Origin: Erinaceus europaeus
Taxonomy: Eukaryota > Chordata > Mammalia > Eulipotyphla > Erinaceidae
Direction: 5' to 3'
Length of the DNA stretch: 64,000 bases
Assembly: GCF_950295315.1 (NCBI RefSeq)
Contig: NC_080177.1
Coordinates: 77,965,096-78,029,095 of the forward strand
Positions within the stretch are counted from its first letter, which is position 1; the number at the start of each line of letters is the position of its first letter. This document shows, piece after piece, positions 63,950-64,000 of this stretch. The notes beneath the pieces are model-generated. The model saw only the letters and a program-made list of their open reading frames with translations. It had not been told where the DNA came from and searched no databases. The position numbers and the translations under genes are program-made.

Positions 63950-64000
63950 TAATTTATATCTTTATTGGGGAATTAATGTTTTACATTCAACAGTAAATAC
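63950..64000 (-). mobile_element. LINE-1 3' UTR, cut by window edge
   Basis: The last 50 bases repeat the terminal segment of the L1 3' UTR at 48521-48575. Confidence 0.7.

Overview
The window is repeat-saturated mammalian nuclear DNA, most likely from a hedgehog (Erinaceus or a close relative). It is packed with tRNA-derived SINEs of the kind described from hedgehogs (ERI families), and it holds a fragment that looks like a Vingi LINE, a clade reported as recently expanded in hedgehogs. The species is an inference from repeat content. I compared with human RBM25 and ZFYVE1 from knowledge of the proteins; no database search was run.

Two protein-coding genes are present, head to head, matching my recollection of the human 14q24 order ZFYVE1-RBM25. 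RBM25 (splicing regulator) is on the minus strand. Its coding exons 4, 3 and 2 lie at 763-930, 3192-3241 and 4843-4963, and its CpG-island promoter is near 14.3-15.3 kb; the rest of the gene runs off the left edge. ZFYVE1 (DFCP1, the ER/omegasome and lipid-droplet NTPase with FYVE fingers) is on the plus strand. It has a CpG-island promoter near 29.4-30.1 kb, a first coding exon at 31901-32383 and the next exon at 61320-61824, separated by a 28.9-kb intron; the remainder lies to the right. The exons are in phase and give residues 1-108 of RBM25 and 1-329 of ZFYVE1. The 15-29 kb interval is intergenic and made almost wholly of nested retroposons.

A complete nuclear tRNA-Arg(ACG) gene lies antisense in the large ZFYVE1 intron (50220-50292). 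A 410-bp solo LTR with a perfect 6-bp target duplication sits inside a SINE at 17069-17478 and carries a 5' tRNA-Gly-like segment.

Repeat names used below (my own labels). A-type: ~250-bp SINE with a tRNA-like head, a CT-rich middle and a CAA/ATT-rich tail. A-long: the same with a 70-bp 3' module that starts GCCTCCAGG and ends CCTGGAGGC. B-type: ~145-bp SINE, head like GGTCYGGGAGGTGGCGCAG, tail AATAAA...TCTTT. C-type: ~200-bp SINE, head like GGGGCCAGGTGGTGGCGCAC. D-type: ~120-bp SINE, head like GGGTAGATAGCATAATGG. E-type: older relatives. X: an unclassified lineage repeat. Strand '+' means the tRNA-like head is at the low coordinate. Most SINE boundaries are good to about 10-20 bp.
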